A stretch of DNA of 64,000 nt, taken from assembly GCA_022601195.1 (NCBI GenBank), contig JAHZIX010000035.1, positions 91,375-155,374 of the forward strand, given 5' to 3'. The position numbers were made by a program, and so were the translations under genes. Shown here one piece after another: positions 9,173 to 17,864 of the stretch. The number at the start of each line of letters is the position of its first letter. Positions within the stretch are counted from its first letter, which is position 1. This stretch comes from Deltaproteobacteria bacterium. Its GTDB lineage: Bacteria > Acidobacteriota > Thermoanaerobaculia > Multivoradales > JAHZIX01. Under the pieces are notes generated by a model. It did not search any database. It had not been told where the DNA came from and saw only the letters and a program-made list of their open reading frames with translations.

Positions 9173-11632
9173 ATGGATAAGCTCTGGATCGAAATTCGAT
9201 ATGCCCTACGGATGCTCTACAAGGCTCGGTCGGCCACCTTTCCGGCGATTATTGCCTTGGCCGTTGGGATCGGAGCCACCACTGCGATTTTTACGGTGGT
9301 CAATGCGGTTCTCCTGAAGCCTTTTGGATTCCAAGATGCGGATCGGTTAGTGGTGATCTGGGAGAGTGCTCCCTCCCAGGGCTACGACGAAATCCCCGTT
9401 TCTCCTGCGGACTACATGGATTGGCGAGCCCAGAGCTCGGTGTTCGAGGAGTTGGCGGCCTTCGAGGAACGCAAGGTCAGTCTGCGCCAAGCCGAAGGTT
9501 CGGAGCAGGTCGACGCCGCAGCGGTCACACCTCAATTCTTCTCCCTGCTGGGAGTCGGAGCTCAAACCGGTCGGCCCCTCCTGGAAGAGGACGGTCTCGA
9601 ATCCAGTGAGCGGGTCGTGGTGCTCAGTCACCCTTATTGGCAGAGCCGCTTCGGAGGGGCTTCCAACGCCCTCGGGCAGACCATCCAGCTGGATGGGGAA
9701 GCCCATACGGTGGTGGGCGTCCTGCCGGCGTCCTTTCGCTTTCCGGCTCTTCGCCATGCAAGTCTGTGGGTGCCCTTGGCTTTCGATGCGGAAATCCTCG
9801 CCAACCGCATGGATTTCTATCTGTCGGCCATCGGCCGTCTGAAAGACGGAGTTTCCCTGAAGCAAGCCCAGGAACAGATGGCTGGTATCTCCAAGCGGCT
9901 GGATGCGGAGGTACGGCCCCCGGGGGCAGAGATCGGCGTGGTGCTCAACTCTCTTCGTGGGGAGTTGATGAAGAACGTCGAAAGCACCTTTCGTCTTCTA
10001 GTCCTGGCCTCTTTGCTGCTCTTGTTAGTGGCCTGTGCCAACGTCGCCAACCTCTTGGTGGTGCGATCCTCCCGCCGCGCCGCGGAGTTAGGCTTACGAG
10101 CAGCTCTCGGTGCCAGTCGCGCTCAGTTGGCGCGCATGATGGTCCTGGAGAGTCTCGTTCTGGGGGTTGCCGGGGGCGTTCTGGGGCTGCTGTTGGCCGC
10201 CTTTGGCACTCGTTACTTGGTCGCCCTGAGCCCGGTGAACCTGCCTAGGTTGGACGAAATATCCCTCGACCATCGAGTTCTTCTCTTCACCCTAGGGGTA
10301 GCGCTGATCAGCGGATTGGCCTTCGGCCTGCTGCCGGCGTTGACTTCGTCTCGCACCGACCTTCGATCCCTGCTCAACGATGGCGAGGTGAGAGGCACCT
10401 CTTCCGGCAAGGCACAGATGAAGACTCGAGCCTTCCTGGTCGTGGCCGAGGTGGGGCTGGCTCTCTTGTTGTTGGTGGGCTGTGGCCTCATGGTGCGCAG
10501 CTTCCTCATGCTGCAAGATGTCGATCCCGGATTCGAGCCCCAGCAGCTGGCGATGCTCCCCATGGAGCTGACCGAAAATCGTTACCCCACTTCAGCGTCT
10601 CGCCTGCAATTCGTCGAAAGAGTCTTGGAAGCCGCCGCCACTCAGCCGGGAGTGGAGGAGGCAGCGGTGGTTTCCGACATTCAGCTGGCGGGCAGTGGCT
10701 CCGTCAAGGTATTTACCTTGGAAGGCCGTCCCGTGGAGACCATGGATCAGTTGCAGCCGGTGGACTTTCGCCAGGTCAGCGCGGGCTACTTTTCGACCTT
10801 GAAGATTCCCATCGCTACCGGTCGTTCCTTCAACTCGACGGACCGAGATGACGGTCAGAAGGTGGCGGTGGTCAATGAGACCTTCGTTCAGCGTTTCCTA
10901 TCCGGGGAAGAGGCCGTCGGCAAGCGCCTACGTTTGGTACCGCCGGCGCACCTTTTGCCGGAGGAATTGCAGGGAATTGATTTCCCCTGGGTGACCATCG
11001 TCGGCGTCGCTGGAGATGTCCATTTCTCCGGTCCCAGCTCCGAGCCGGAGCCGGAGATTCTGGTTCCCTTTCTCCAAGAGTTGGAAGACTTGGAACAGGC
11101 CTATCTGGTGGTGCGCAGCAATCAACAACCGACCGGCCTTCTGGGCTCCCTACGGGCAACGGTAGCTCGGGTGGACTCTCAAATGCCGGTGGAGGAGCTG
11201 CTCTCCGTACAGGCCCTCGTTGACGAGGCCGTGGCGCCGACCCGATTCGTCATGTATCTGCTTTCCATCTTCGGTATCTCCGCCCTGGTTTTGGCAGCGG
11301 TGGGCCTCTACGGTGTGATGTCCTACTCCGTTGGTCAGCGCCAACGGGAGCTAGGCTTGCGAATGGCTTTGGGAGCCAACCGAGGCACCCTCCTGAAGAT
11401 GATCCTCCGTCAGGGATTGGTCCTCTGTGCGGTGGGAGTGGTCTGCGGCGCTATCGCTGCGGCCATTGGCACTCGTTTCATGAGCAGCCTACTATTCGGA
11501 GTGTCCCCGGGAGACCCTCTCACCGTCGTCCTCGCGGCCGTCGTCCTCTTCGCCGTGGCCACTCTGGCGGTTCTCCTACCAGCAGTCCGAGCCACCTCCG
11601 TGAGCCCCACGGAATCCCTGCGAAACTCCTGA
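9173..11632 (+). CDS. ABC transporter permease, duplicated MacB/FtsX (ADOP) type
   Basis: An 819-residue permease with two MacB-type periplasmic core regions and two FtsX permease blocks, the 'ADOP' layout frequent in Acidobacteriota. TM1 (ATFPAIIALAVGIGATTAIF) is followed by NAVLLKPFGF and a long periplasmic part. The first FtsX block is near residues 273-390 (LVLASLLLLLVACANVANLL, then ELGLRAALGASR), a second TM starts near 420, and the last FtsX block near 699-810 contains VGQRQRELGLRMALGANR. No ATP-binding subunit is adjacent, as is usual for this group. The ATG at 9173 is preferred over an in-frame TTG at 9161 because TGAGG sits just upstream and MDKLWIEIRYALRML is the normal family start. 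It is the last gene before a strong terminator, so it probably belongs with the NRPS export functions. Confidence 0.93.
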   Translation: MDKLWIEIRYALRMLYKARSATFPAIIALAVGIGATTAIFTVVNAVLLKPFGFQDADRLVVIWESAPSQGYDEIPVSPADYMDWRAQSSVFEELAAFEERKVSLRQAEGSEQVDAAAVTPQFFSLLGVGAQTGRPLLEEDGLESSERVVVLSHPYWQSRFGGASNALGQTIQLDGEAHTVVGVLPASFRFPALRHASLWVPLAFDAEILANRMDFYLSAIGRLKDGVSLKQAQEQMAGISKRLDAEVRPPGAEIGVVLNSLRGELMKNVESTFRLLVLASLLLLLVACANVANLLVVRSSRRAAELGLRAALGASRAQLARMMVLESLVLGVAGGVLGLLLAAFGTRYLVALSPVNLPRLDEISLDHRVLLFTLGVALISGLAFGLLPALTSSRTDLRSLLNDGEVRGTSSGKAQMKTRAFLVVAEVGLALLLLVGCGLMVRSFLMLQDVDPGFEPQQLAMLPMELTENRYPTSASRLQFVERVLEAAATQPGVEEAAVVSDIQLAGSGSVKVFTLEGRPVETMDQLQPVDFRQVSAGYFSTLKIPIATGRSFNSTDRDDGQKVAVVNETFVQRFLSGEEAVGKRLRLVPPAHLLPEELQGIDFPWVTIVGVAGDVHFSGPSSEPEPEILVPFLQELEDLEQAYLVVRSNQQPTGLLGSLRATVARVDSQMPVEELLSVQALVDEAVAPTRFVMYLLSIFGISALVLAAVGLYGVMSYSVGQRQRELGLRMALGANRGTLLKMILRQGLVLCAVGVVCGAIAAAIGTRFMSSLLFGVSPGDPLTVVLAAVVLFAVATLAVLLPAVRATSVSPTESLRNS

Positions 11633-11654
11633 CGCCTCCCCCTCGCCTCGCACC

Positions 11655-11697
11655 GACCACGAACGGATGTTGGGTCTGTTCGTGGTCTTCTGTTTTT
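11655..11697 (+). terminator. Intrinsic terminator of the NRPS-export unit
   Basis: A perfect 10-bp stem, GACCACGAAC (11,655-11,664) and GTTCGTGGTC (11,678-11,687), closes a 13-nt loop. It is followed at once by TTCTGTTTTT. It sits 23 nt after the permease stop and is the clearest Rho-independent terminator in the window. Confidence 0.9.
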
Positions 11698-11970
11698 AGG
11701 TGAGGGGTTATCGCGGCAACGTCGGGCCTTGAGAATCAATCCGGGTTTCGAGAGTCAAAGCTGGTGTTGCGTTGGTGCAAGGTATTTTCGCTTCTACTGG
11801 AGACCACCTGCCTCAAGGGAGGGTGGTCTGGAGCCTTCCTCTCTCTGAGAGCAACGCTACTTCGTTCCGACCTTTCACTATTCGGTTACCGATCTTCCTG
11901 CCTTTGAAGTCGAGGGCTGGGCAAACCGAGCCTACAGCTCGTCAAGTCTTTTTGAAGCCGTTGTTGAACC
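11698..11970. other. Intergenic, no gene seen
   Basis: Between the terminator and the convergent gene ending at 11,971 I see no credible coding region, RNA gene or repeat. A short open frame on the plus strand from 11,772 has no ribosome site and no protein-like composition. Confidence 0.6.
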
Positions 11971-13077
11971 CTAGACCGATTCGTTCGGAGTGAACTGCAC
12001 GTTCGGTTGAGGCGCTCCAGGGGAGATTTCAGCAGTGGATCGAAAGACGGGACCCGAACCATCATCAGCTTCATCCCACTCTTCGAGTGATCGGTAGTGG
12101 GTCTGAGGCGAGAGAATAGGTAACAGCTCCGCGGCATCGAGGAGATAGCCGAAGGTCACCTGATCAACTCCCTGAGCGATCTCAGTGCCATCAGCGTCTT
12201 TGGCCTGCTCGTAGATCATGTTGCTGCAGCGCACGACCAGTCGACGGTCGGATGGGTCTTCCTGGTGGCGAAGCAAGGCACAATCGATGGTTGGTCCTTG
12301 GTATTTGTTGAACACGGTCAGGGTGAGGGCACCAACAGGCATTTGGAAGCGCTCCCGACTGTCGATCAAGCTGACCACCTCACGTAGGATGACTCGGTCT
12401 TCCATGGCTGATCGCCAGGTGTCGGGAACCTCGCTCCAGAACTTGACGTTGCCGCGCTCTGCACGCGGTGGCTCGAGCTCGCCGGTTAGCTCAGAGGGGT
12501 CGATAAACGTATCTGTTCGCCAGGCAGTTCCTTGGCTATCTATCACCACGGAAGAGACGCGCAGGGCCTTCGGGTCGTAGGGATCTCGCCCCTCTGGAAC
12601 CGTTGGTTCCTTGTCTAGGGTGAGATGGAACAAGGTGGTGCCTGGGTGAAACGTCAGAGTTCCCATGGGCGATGCCGGAAGGACAATCGGTTCAGGTATC
12701 TCAATGGAAAGATCGAAGGAAGAGACGGAGCGCACACCGGCCGGGGTGTCGAGGCACTGGCCGGGGTCCGGGGGCCGCTGCTCCTCGGCTTGGCGCGCCG
12801 CCGCCCGTCCCGCGTCTTGGGCGGCCCGTGACCGTCGACGAAACTCGGCTCGTTGGGCGATTAGGTATCCCAGGGTCGCTGCGAAACAGCAGCCAAAGAA
12901 AAGAGCCGCGAAGAAGGCGAACTTGGCGGCCGACGGTGCTAGTACTTTTGCTGCCACCCAAGCGACACCTGCCGCCATTGCCGCGATCTGGAAGGCGCGA
13001 CCTCGCTGGACGATTCGGGCTCGACGCGCTTCCCAGAAATCACAAAGTGCGTACCATTCAGTGGGCCATTTGATCAT
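11971..13077 (-). CDS. Hypothetical protein with two N-terminal membrane segments
   Basis: Not recognised. About 368 residues. After a short basic cytoplasmic start (IKWPTEWYALCDFWEARRAR) come two adjacent hydrophobic segments, near residues 30-48 (FQIAAMAAGVAWVAAKVLA) and 52-75 (ending CCFAATLGYLIAQ). An Arg/Ala-rich linker and a soluble domain of about 260 residues follow; that domain is rich in beta-type sequence and lacks an obvious catalytic motif. The ATG at 13,077 is preferred over a GTG four codons earlier because AGGTG lies about 8 nt upstream. The gene stands alone, convergent with the NRPS unit and divergent from the decarboxylase. Confidence 0.7.
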   Translation of the reverse strand: MIKWPTEWYALCDFWEARRARIVQRGRAFQIAAMAAGVAWVAAKVLAPSAAKFAFFAALFFGCCFAATLGYLIAQRAEFRRRSRAAQDAGRAAARQAEEQRPPDPGQCLDTPAGVRSVSSFDLSIEIPEPIVLPASPMGTLTFHPGTTLFHLTLDKEPTVPEGRDPYDPKALRVSSVVIDSQGTAWRTDTFIDPSELTGELEPPRAERGNVKFWSEVPDTWRSAMEDRVILREVVSLIDSRERFQMPVGALTLTVFNKYQGPTIDCALLRHQEDPSDRRLVVRCSNMIYEQAKDADGTEIAQGVDQVTFGYLLDAAELLPILSPQTHYRSLEEWDEADDGSGPVFRSTAEISPGAPQPNVQFTPNESV

Positions 13078-13591
13078 AGGTTTTTTCACCTGAGAGCGAT
13101 CCCGCTAGGTGCTTTTGGGTTGAGCCCCAAAGCGATTGAGAAGTCCCATGGACGGGCCCGCTCCTATTCATTGAGATACCGTTTCCCGGCTGAGTTCTTT
13201 AGCCAGACAGGCTAGTGCAACTACCGGTTCTGCCTGAGCTTCCGCGATGTCGAAAATCTGTTCGCTGGGCATAGTTTGACCTTACCAGACGAGAAGATCT
13301 GTCAGCGAAACGGGAGCTTCGGCTGGAAGGACTGTCCGTAGCTGAGGCGGAAGCAGGTCAGCTCAGGGACTCTTGGTATCTCGGTGAGGTGCTAGTAAAC
13401 AACCCAGAGAAGGTAGCCATAAACTCTGGTGAGAGGTGTCGCTATCAACTTCCTGGGGTGGGGTCCCTTTCTGGTTGAACCAGCGGTCACATTCATGGGT
13501 GGATGGGGCAAGAGAATCCTCGAGGGCCCGTAGCCAGGATTGAAACCGGTCCATCATCACCGGTGAGCCGCAGCGGTGTACACTCCGGCCC
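13078..13591. other. Intergenic between divergent genes
   Basis: About 510 bases between divergent genes, so it must hold the promoters of both. I find no strong -35/-10 pair. A TACACT hexamer 6-7 nt before the decarboxylase ATG could be a -10 element of a nearly leaderless transcript. One possible very short gene (13,168-13,272, listed separately) is the only coding candidate I would mention. Confidence 0.5.
13168..13272 (-). CDS. Possible 34-residue small protein
   Basis: A minus-strand frame starts with ATG at 13,272 and is preceded by TAAGGTCAAACT, an acceptable but weak ribosome site. It encodes MPSEQIFDIAEAQAEPVV followed by ALACLAKELSRETVSQ. The composition looks protein-like and helical, and the acidic N-terminus is reminiscent of short regulatory peptides, but there is no homology I can name. 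It is too short to trust on sequence alone. Confidence 0.22.
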   Translation of the reverse strand: MPSEQIFDIAEAQAEPVVALACLAKELSRETVSQ

Positions 13592-15013
13592 ATGAAACGA
13601 GAAGACTATTTCCGCTGGGCTGAACGGGCAGCCCAGTGGGGCGCCGAGTATCTTGCCAATCTCTCGGAGCGCCCGGTGCGGGCCCAGACTGCCCCGGGAG
13701 AGATTGCTGCCATGTTGCCGGACACTCCGCCGGACGAGCCCGAGGACATGGAGACGATCTTCGCTGACTTCGAGCGCATCGTTCCGGACGGCATGACTCA
13801 CTGGCAACACCCGCGTTTTTTCGCCTATTTTAGCGCCAACGCCGCGCCGGCTTCCATGGTCGCGGAGAATTTGACCTCCGTCATGGCAGCCCAGTGCATG
13901 CTCTGGCAAACCTCGCCTGCCGCCACCGAAATCGAGACTCGGATGGTCGACTGGATGCGCCAGGCGCTGGGGTTACGGACAGGGTTTCAAGGGGTCATCC
14001 AAGACTCAGCAACGACGGCGAATGTGTGCGGCGTCTTGACCATGCGCGAGCGCGCGCTCGCCTGGCGAGGGAATGATTCTGGCCTAGCGGGGCAGCCACA
14101 GCTGCGGGTCTACGCCTCACCGGAGACTCACTCGTCCGTGGACAAAGCGATCCGCATCGCTGGTATTGGCCAGCAGAATCTGGTCAAAGTGCCGACGGAT
14201 GGTTCTTGGGCCCTGGACGCCGAGGCGCTGCGAGAAGCCATCGAGGCGGATCGCGCTGCGCGCTACTTGCCAGCTGGTGTGATCCTGTGCATTGGTGGGA
14301 CTTCCATCGGCGCCTCGGACCGTTTGCAAGAAACGATCGCGGTGGCGCGGGAACAGGATCTTTACGTTCACGTCGATGCGGCGTGGGCCGGTTCCGCGAT
14401 GATCTGTCCGGAGCTTCGAGAGCTTTGGGAGGGAATCGACGGTGCCGATAGCATCGCCATCAATCCTCACAAATGGCTCGGTGCCCAATTCGATTGCTCG
14501 ATCCAATTTCTGGCCGATCCGAAGCCACAGGTCCGCACCCTGGGTATTCGACCGGAGTACCTCCAGACCCTGGGCCAGACAGAGGTCACCAACTACAGCG
14601 AGTGGACCATTCCCCTGGGGCGCCGGTTTCGAGCCCTCAAGCTCTGGTTCCTGTTTCGAGCCCACGGTCTCGAGGATCTCCGCCAACGTATCCGGAACCA
14701 CATCGCATGGGCTGAAGAGGCGGCTGCTGCTATCGCAGCCCTGGAAGACTTTCGTCTGGTGACGAAGTGTCACCTATCCCTCTTCACCTTCCAGTACGCC
14801 CCCCCAGGGGAGGACGCCAACGACGCCACCGAACGCCTGCTCCAAGCGATCAACGATGACGGCCGTATCTACCTGACCCAAACCGTTCACGAGGGGCAGT
14901 TCGTGATCCGCTTCCAGGTGGGTCAGTTCGATTGCCGCCGGGAGGATGTCCTCTTAGCGGTAGAGGTGCTGGGCGAGCTAGCTACTGCAAGCCGTCCGAA
15001 TTCTCAGGGGTGA
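13592..15013 (+). CDS. Group II pyridoxal-phosphate decarboxylase (aromatic amino acid decarboxylase-like)
   Basis: A 473-residue member of the group II PLP decarboxylases, which includes aromatic L-amino acid, tyrosine and glutamate-type enzymes. The cofactor pocket is complete: SPETHSSVDKA supplies the His that stacks on the PLP ring, HVDAAWAGSA the Asp that pairs with the ring nitrogen, and NPHKWL the Schiff-base Lys near residue 294. The N-terminal THWQHPRFFAYF and the substrate-side WQTSPAATEIE match the family. The usual phosphate-loop region T-x-G-T-T-S is replaced by CIGGTSIGAS. Length is normal. The reaction should be removal of the alpha-carboxyl from an amino acid to give an amine; the sequence does not settle which one. 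It is a single gene with no operon partner. Confidence 0.92.
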   Translation: MKREDYFRWAERAAQWGAEYLANLSERPVRAQTAPGEIAAMLPDTPPDEPEDMETIFADFERIVPDGMTHWQHPRFFAYFSANAAPASMVAENLTSVMAAQCMLWQTSPAATEIETRMVDWMRQALGLRTGFQGVIQDSATTANVCGVLTMRERALAWRGNDSGLAGQPQLRVYASPETHSSVDKAIRIAGIGQQNLVKVPTDGSWALDAEALREAIEADRAARYLPAGVILCIGGTSIGASDRLQETIAVAREQDLYVHVDAAWAGSAMICPELRELWEGIDGADSIAINPHKWLGAQFDCSIQFLADPKPQVRTLGIRPEYLQTLGQTEVTNYSEWTIPLGRRFRALKLWFLFRAHGLEDLRQRIRNHIAWAEEAAAAIAALEDFRLVTKCHLSLFTFQYAPPGEDANDATERLLQAINDDGRIYLTQTVHEGQFVIRFQVGQFDCRREDVLLAVEVLGELATASRPNSQG

Positions 15014-15054
15014 CACACCAGCCTAGGAATCTTGGGGTCGAGGGGACGAGGCGG

Positions 15055-15987
15055 TTAACAGCAGCTAGCGGAAAACTGCCGGCAGCCGGCCTGGTCGGCG
15101 TCCCGTTCGACCTGCAGTGTCGCGTGGTCGATGTCGAAGCGCCGATGTAGCTCCTCGGTGAGGCGGTGGAGGAAGGCGTCGTCGGCGGGGGTCTCGGGCA
15201 TCACCAGATGAGCGGTGAGGGCGGACTCAGTGGTGCTCATGGCCCAGATGTGGAGATCGTGAAGACTCGCCACTCCCGGTTGGGAAGTGAGGAATTCGCG
15301 CACCTCTTCGGGCTCGATGGCCGCTGGCACTGCGTCCACCGCCAGGTTCAGTGAGTCCCGCAGCAACCCCCAGGTACCGATCAAGACCACCACGACGATG
15401 ACCAGACTGATGGCCGGATCGAGCCACAGCTTGCCGGTCCACAGGATGGCGATGCCCGCGATAACGACTCCCAGGGAAACCGCTGCATCCGCGGCCATGT
15501 GGAGAAACGCTCCCTGAAGGTTGAGATCCTTCTTGCGTCCGGCTACGAAGAGCAAGGCGGTCGCTGTGTTGATGACCACACCGATGGCGGCGACGATGAT
15601 CATGGTCCATCCGGCGACGGGGGCTGGAGATTGAAATCGTGCGATCGCCTCCCAGGCGATCCACCCTAGGGCGCCCAGCAGGAGAATAGCGCTCAACAAC
15701 GAAGCGAGAATGGTCGCCCGGCGAAAGCCGTAGGTGCGTCGTGGGGTAGGGCGGCGGGAGGCCATGGCGGCGGCCCCCCAAGCCAAGGCGAGGCTCATGA
15801 CATCGCTGAGATTGTGACCCGCATCCGCCACCAGGGCCAGCGACCCACTCCACCAGCCGTAGACGGCCTCAATGGCGACGAATATCAGATTGAGGGAGAT
15901 GCCCAGGGCGAAGGCTCGGTTGGCCTTGCCCGGGCCGAAGTCCTCGAGATCGTGGTGAGAATGGCCGTGGTGAGAGTGATCGTGCAC
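15055..15987 (-). CDS. Cation diffusion facilitator (CzcD-like divalent metal exporter)
   Basis: A 310-residue CDF transporter that should exchange protons for Zn(II), Co(II), Cd(II) or similar ions across the inner membrane. A His-rich N-terminus (HDHSHHGHSHHD) precedes six TM segments. The two metal-binding HxxxD pairs are in ADAGHNLSD (TM2) and HMAADAAVSLG (TM5), which is the zinc-type arrangement. A C-terminal cytoplasmic domain contains HDLHIWAMS. It ends unusually with a Cys pair (FSASCC). The start is taken as GTG at 15,987, with AGGAC about 12 nt upstream. It converges on the decarboxylase with only 41 nt between the stops. No regulator is adjacent. Confidence 0.92.
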   Translation of the reverse strand: MHDHSHHGHSHHDLEDFGPGKANRAFALGISLNLIFVAIEAVYGWWSGSLALVADAGHNLSDVMSLALAWGAAAMASRRPTPRRTYGFRRATILASLLSAILLLGALGWIAWEAIARFQSPAPVAGWTMIIVAAIGVVINTATALLFVAGRKKDLNLQGAFLHMAADAAVSLGVVIAGIAILWTGKLWLDPAISLVIVVVVLIGTWGLLRDSLNLAVDAVPAAIEPEEVREFLTSQPGVASLHDLHIWAMSTTESALTAHLVMPETPADDAFLHRLTEELHRRFDIDHATLQVERDADQAGCRQFSASCC

Positions 15988-16120
15988 AAGCAGTTTCGTC
16001 CTGAGGTGAAACTATCATCCCAGGGCAAATCCACCCAGCACGAGGGATGGAAGGGAGTCCTGGGGGAGGTGAGGCATCTCGGGGCCTAGTTCCCGCCGAA
16101 AGCCCCGGCCCGTAAACAGC

Positions 16121-17674
16121 CTACGGCTCAGTCTCCCCTTGGTCATGCTGCTGCCGTTTTTCGGCTTCCGCTTCGAGTTTACGAATCAGTTTGTCCGGTT
16201 CGAAGAATCGAACCAGAAACTTCACCGTGGCCTGGAGGTCATCCGGTTTGAAGGTAACCGGAGCATCCGGTGCAGCGACGGCGGGGAAGAAGGTGCCCAG
16301 CTCCTCTTTGATCGGGTTGAGTTTTGGCTCGCCTGCCAAGTTGTGCCATTCGTGGGGGTCTTGCTGATGATCGTAGAGCTCTTCATCGCCATTGCGATAG
16401 CGGATGTATCGCCACCTTTGATTGCGGACGGCGTAGTCCCGGTTGGGGTAGGTGGTCAAGGCCGGGTGTTCCCAGGGGTGCTGGGGATCTTCCAGTAGGG
16501 ACGCGAAAGAGCGCCCGTCCAAGTTGGAGATGGGGGGAATGTCGGCGAGCTCCAGGAGGGTCGGGTAGAGGTCCACCGGGGTGACCGTACCCGCTGAGCG
16601 CGCTCCGGCTTGGGCCGCCAAATGGGGCGCCGAGATGAACAAGGGAATGTGGGTGGAACGTTCCCACAGGGTGTACTTTCCCCAGTGGTCCTTCTCTCCC
16701 AAATGAAGTCCGTGATCGCTCACCACCACCATGATGGTGTTGTCCCGGTGAGGGCTTTGGTCCAAGGCATCGAGGGCTCGGCCCAACATGGCATCGGCGA
16801 AGCTGATGCTGGCCAGATAGGCCTGGTGTACCTGTCTCACTTGGTCGCCTTGGGCGATGGTCTGGTGAGCGACGCGGTCCAGGCGATTGAGGGCTGAGCG
16901 GGGTAGGTCGCTCAAGTCGTCGGGGTCGGTGGGGGGAGTTGCCGGGAGGGTGATTTCGTCCAGGGGGTAGAGGTCGAAGTACTTTTGGGGAACGCTCCAG
17001 GGCAAATGGGGCAAATAGATGCCCAAGGCCATGAAGAAGGGCTCCGGCTGAGGTGATTCGAGCCACCGCTTGGCCTGGAGCACCACCTGGGCGTCGTCCA
17101 TCTCTTCGTCTTCTACGTCCAGGGGGCCCCAGGAAAAATGAGCCCGGCCGGTCAGCCCGGCACTTTCCCGCAGTTCTCCCTTGGGATCATCCTGCCGACC
17201 GCGGTATTCGTCCCACACGAGTTTCCCGGGGCCCCAACGATGGAAAACCTTGCCGGCGCCGAGGGTGCGGTAACCCGCGGCGGTGAAAGCTTCCATGAGG
17301 GTGGGCCGGTCGGCCACCGCCGCGAGGTAGGGCTGGCCGTTCTTGTAGACGCCGGTGGTGGAGGGCCGGAGGCCCGTGAGCAAGGCGGTCCGAGATGGGT
17401 TGCAGGCGGTGGCGTCGCAGTGGGCGTTGGTGAAGGAGATGCTTCGACGGGCTAGGCGGTTGAAGTGGGGAGTCTTGGCGTCCGGGTGACCCCCTAGAGG
17501 CTCGATCCAGTCGTTGAGATCGTCGATGACGATGAGCAGAACGTTCGGTTTGCCTCTTTCCGAGGTCCCGGGCTTCGGAGCACTTTCCCGCTGGCCAGTG
17601 CATCCTTGAAGGAAGCCAGCCAGCACCAGGGCAGCAGCTAGGGCCCAAGCCGAGTTAGGGGAGCTTCTGAACAT
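16121..17674 (-). CDS. Sulfatase, Cys-type, lipoprotein (first of a tandem pair)
   Basis: A 517-residue sulfatase resembling the iduronate-2-sulfatase/arylsulfatase group. The formylglycine site is CNPSRTALLTG (Cys near residue 91). Metal ligands are visible in VLLIVIDDLND and later in VVSDHGLHLGEKDHWGKYTLWE. The N-terminus is a lipoprotein signal (ALAAALVLAGFLQGC, lipid Cys 25), so it should act in the periplasm or at the outer membrane, releasing sulfate from sulfated sugars or esters. I place the start at the ATG at 17,674. The frame is open for another 62 codons upstream, but those encode Gly/Thr/Pro-rich low-complexity sequence and would bury the signal peptide. It is closely similar along its length to the next upstream gene. 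No sulfatase-maturing enzyme is in the window. Confidence 0.92.
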   Translation of the reverse strand: MFRSSPNSAWALAAALVLAGFLQGCTGQRESAPKPGTSERGKPNVLLIVIDDLNDWIEPLGGHPDAKTPHFNRLARRSISFTNAHCDATACNPSRTALLTGLRPSTTGVYKNGQPYLAAVADRPTLMEAFTAAGYRTLGAGKVFHRWGPGKLVWDEYRGRQDDPKGELRESAGLTGRAHFSWGPLDVEDEEMDDAQVVLQAKRWLESPQPEPFFMALGIYLPHLPWSVPQKYFDLYPLDEITLPATPPTDPDDLSDLPRSALNRLDRVAHQTIAQGDQVRQVHQAYLASISFADAMLGRALDALDQSPHRDNTIMVVVSDHGLHLGEKDHWGKYTLWERSTHIPLFISAPHLAAQAGARSAGTVTPVDLYPTLLELADIPPISNLDGRSFASLLEDPQHPWEHPALTTYPNRDYAVRNQRWRYIRYRNGDEELYDHQQDPHEWHNLAGEPKLNPIKEELGTFFPAVAAPDAPVTFKPDDLQATVKFLVRFFEPDKLIRKLEAEAEKRQQHDQGETEP

Positions 17675-17864
17675 CTGGATTTGTTTCGTCCTGGGGGGCC
17701 TGCTCGGTGTTCGCCCCGGGGTCGCCTTCGGTGTTGCCCCCGATCTTGTCCCCAGTGTTGTCCCCGATGCCGCCTCCAGTGCCAGTCTAGACGTCGTTCC
17801 TGGCCCCGTTCCTGGCCCCGTTCCGGAAACCGCTTCTGAAGATGTGTGCCAGGGATCCAAAGAG
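17675..17864 (-). repeat. Low-complexity spacer between sulfatase genes
   Basis: About 190 bases of short imperfect direct repeats, for example two adjacent copies of the 12-mer GTTCCTGGCCCC near 17,795-17,820 plus several degenerate versions. On the minus strand it reads as an open Gly-Thr-Pro-rich frame leading into the sulfatase, but it looks like repeat expansion, not protein. Confidence 0.55.

Noticed and set aside
13363..13593. 76-residue minus-strand frame before the decarboxylase
   Set aside because: No ribosome site, overlaps the decarboxylase start region, and no recognisable pattern.
17675..17860. 62-residue N-terminal extension of the first sulfatase
   Set aside because: Gly/Thr/Pro low-complexity repeats that would place the lipoprotein signal inside the protein.
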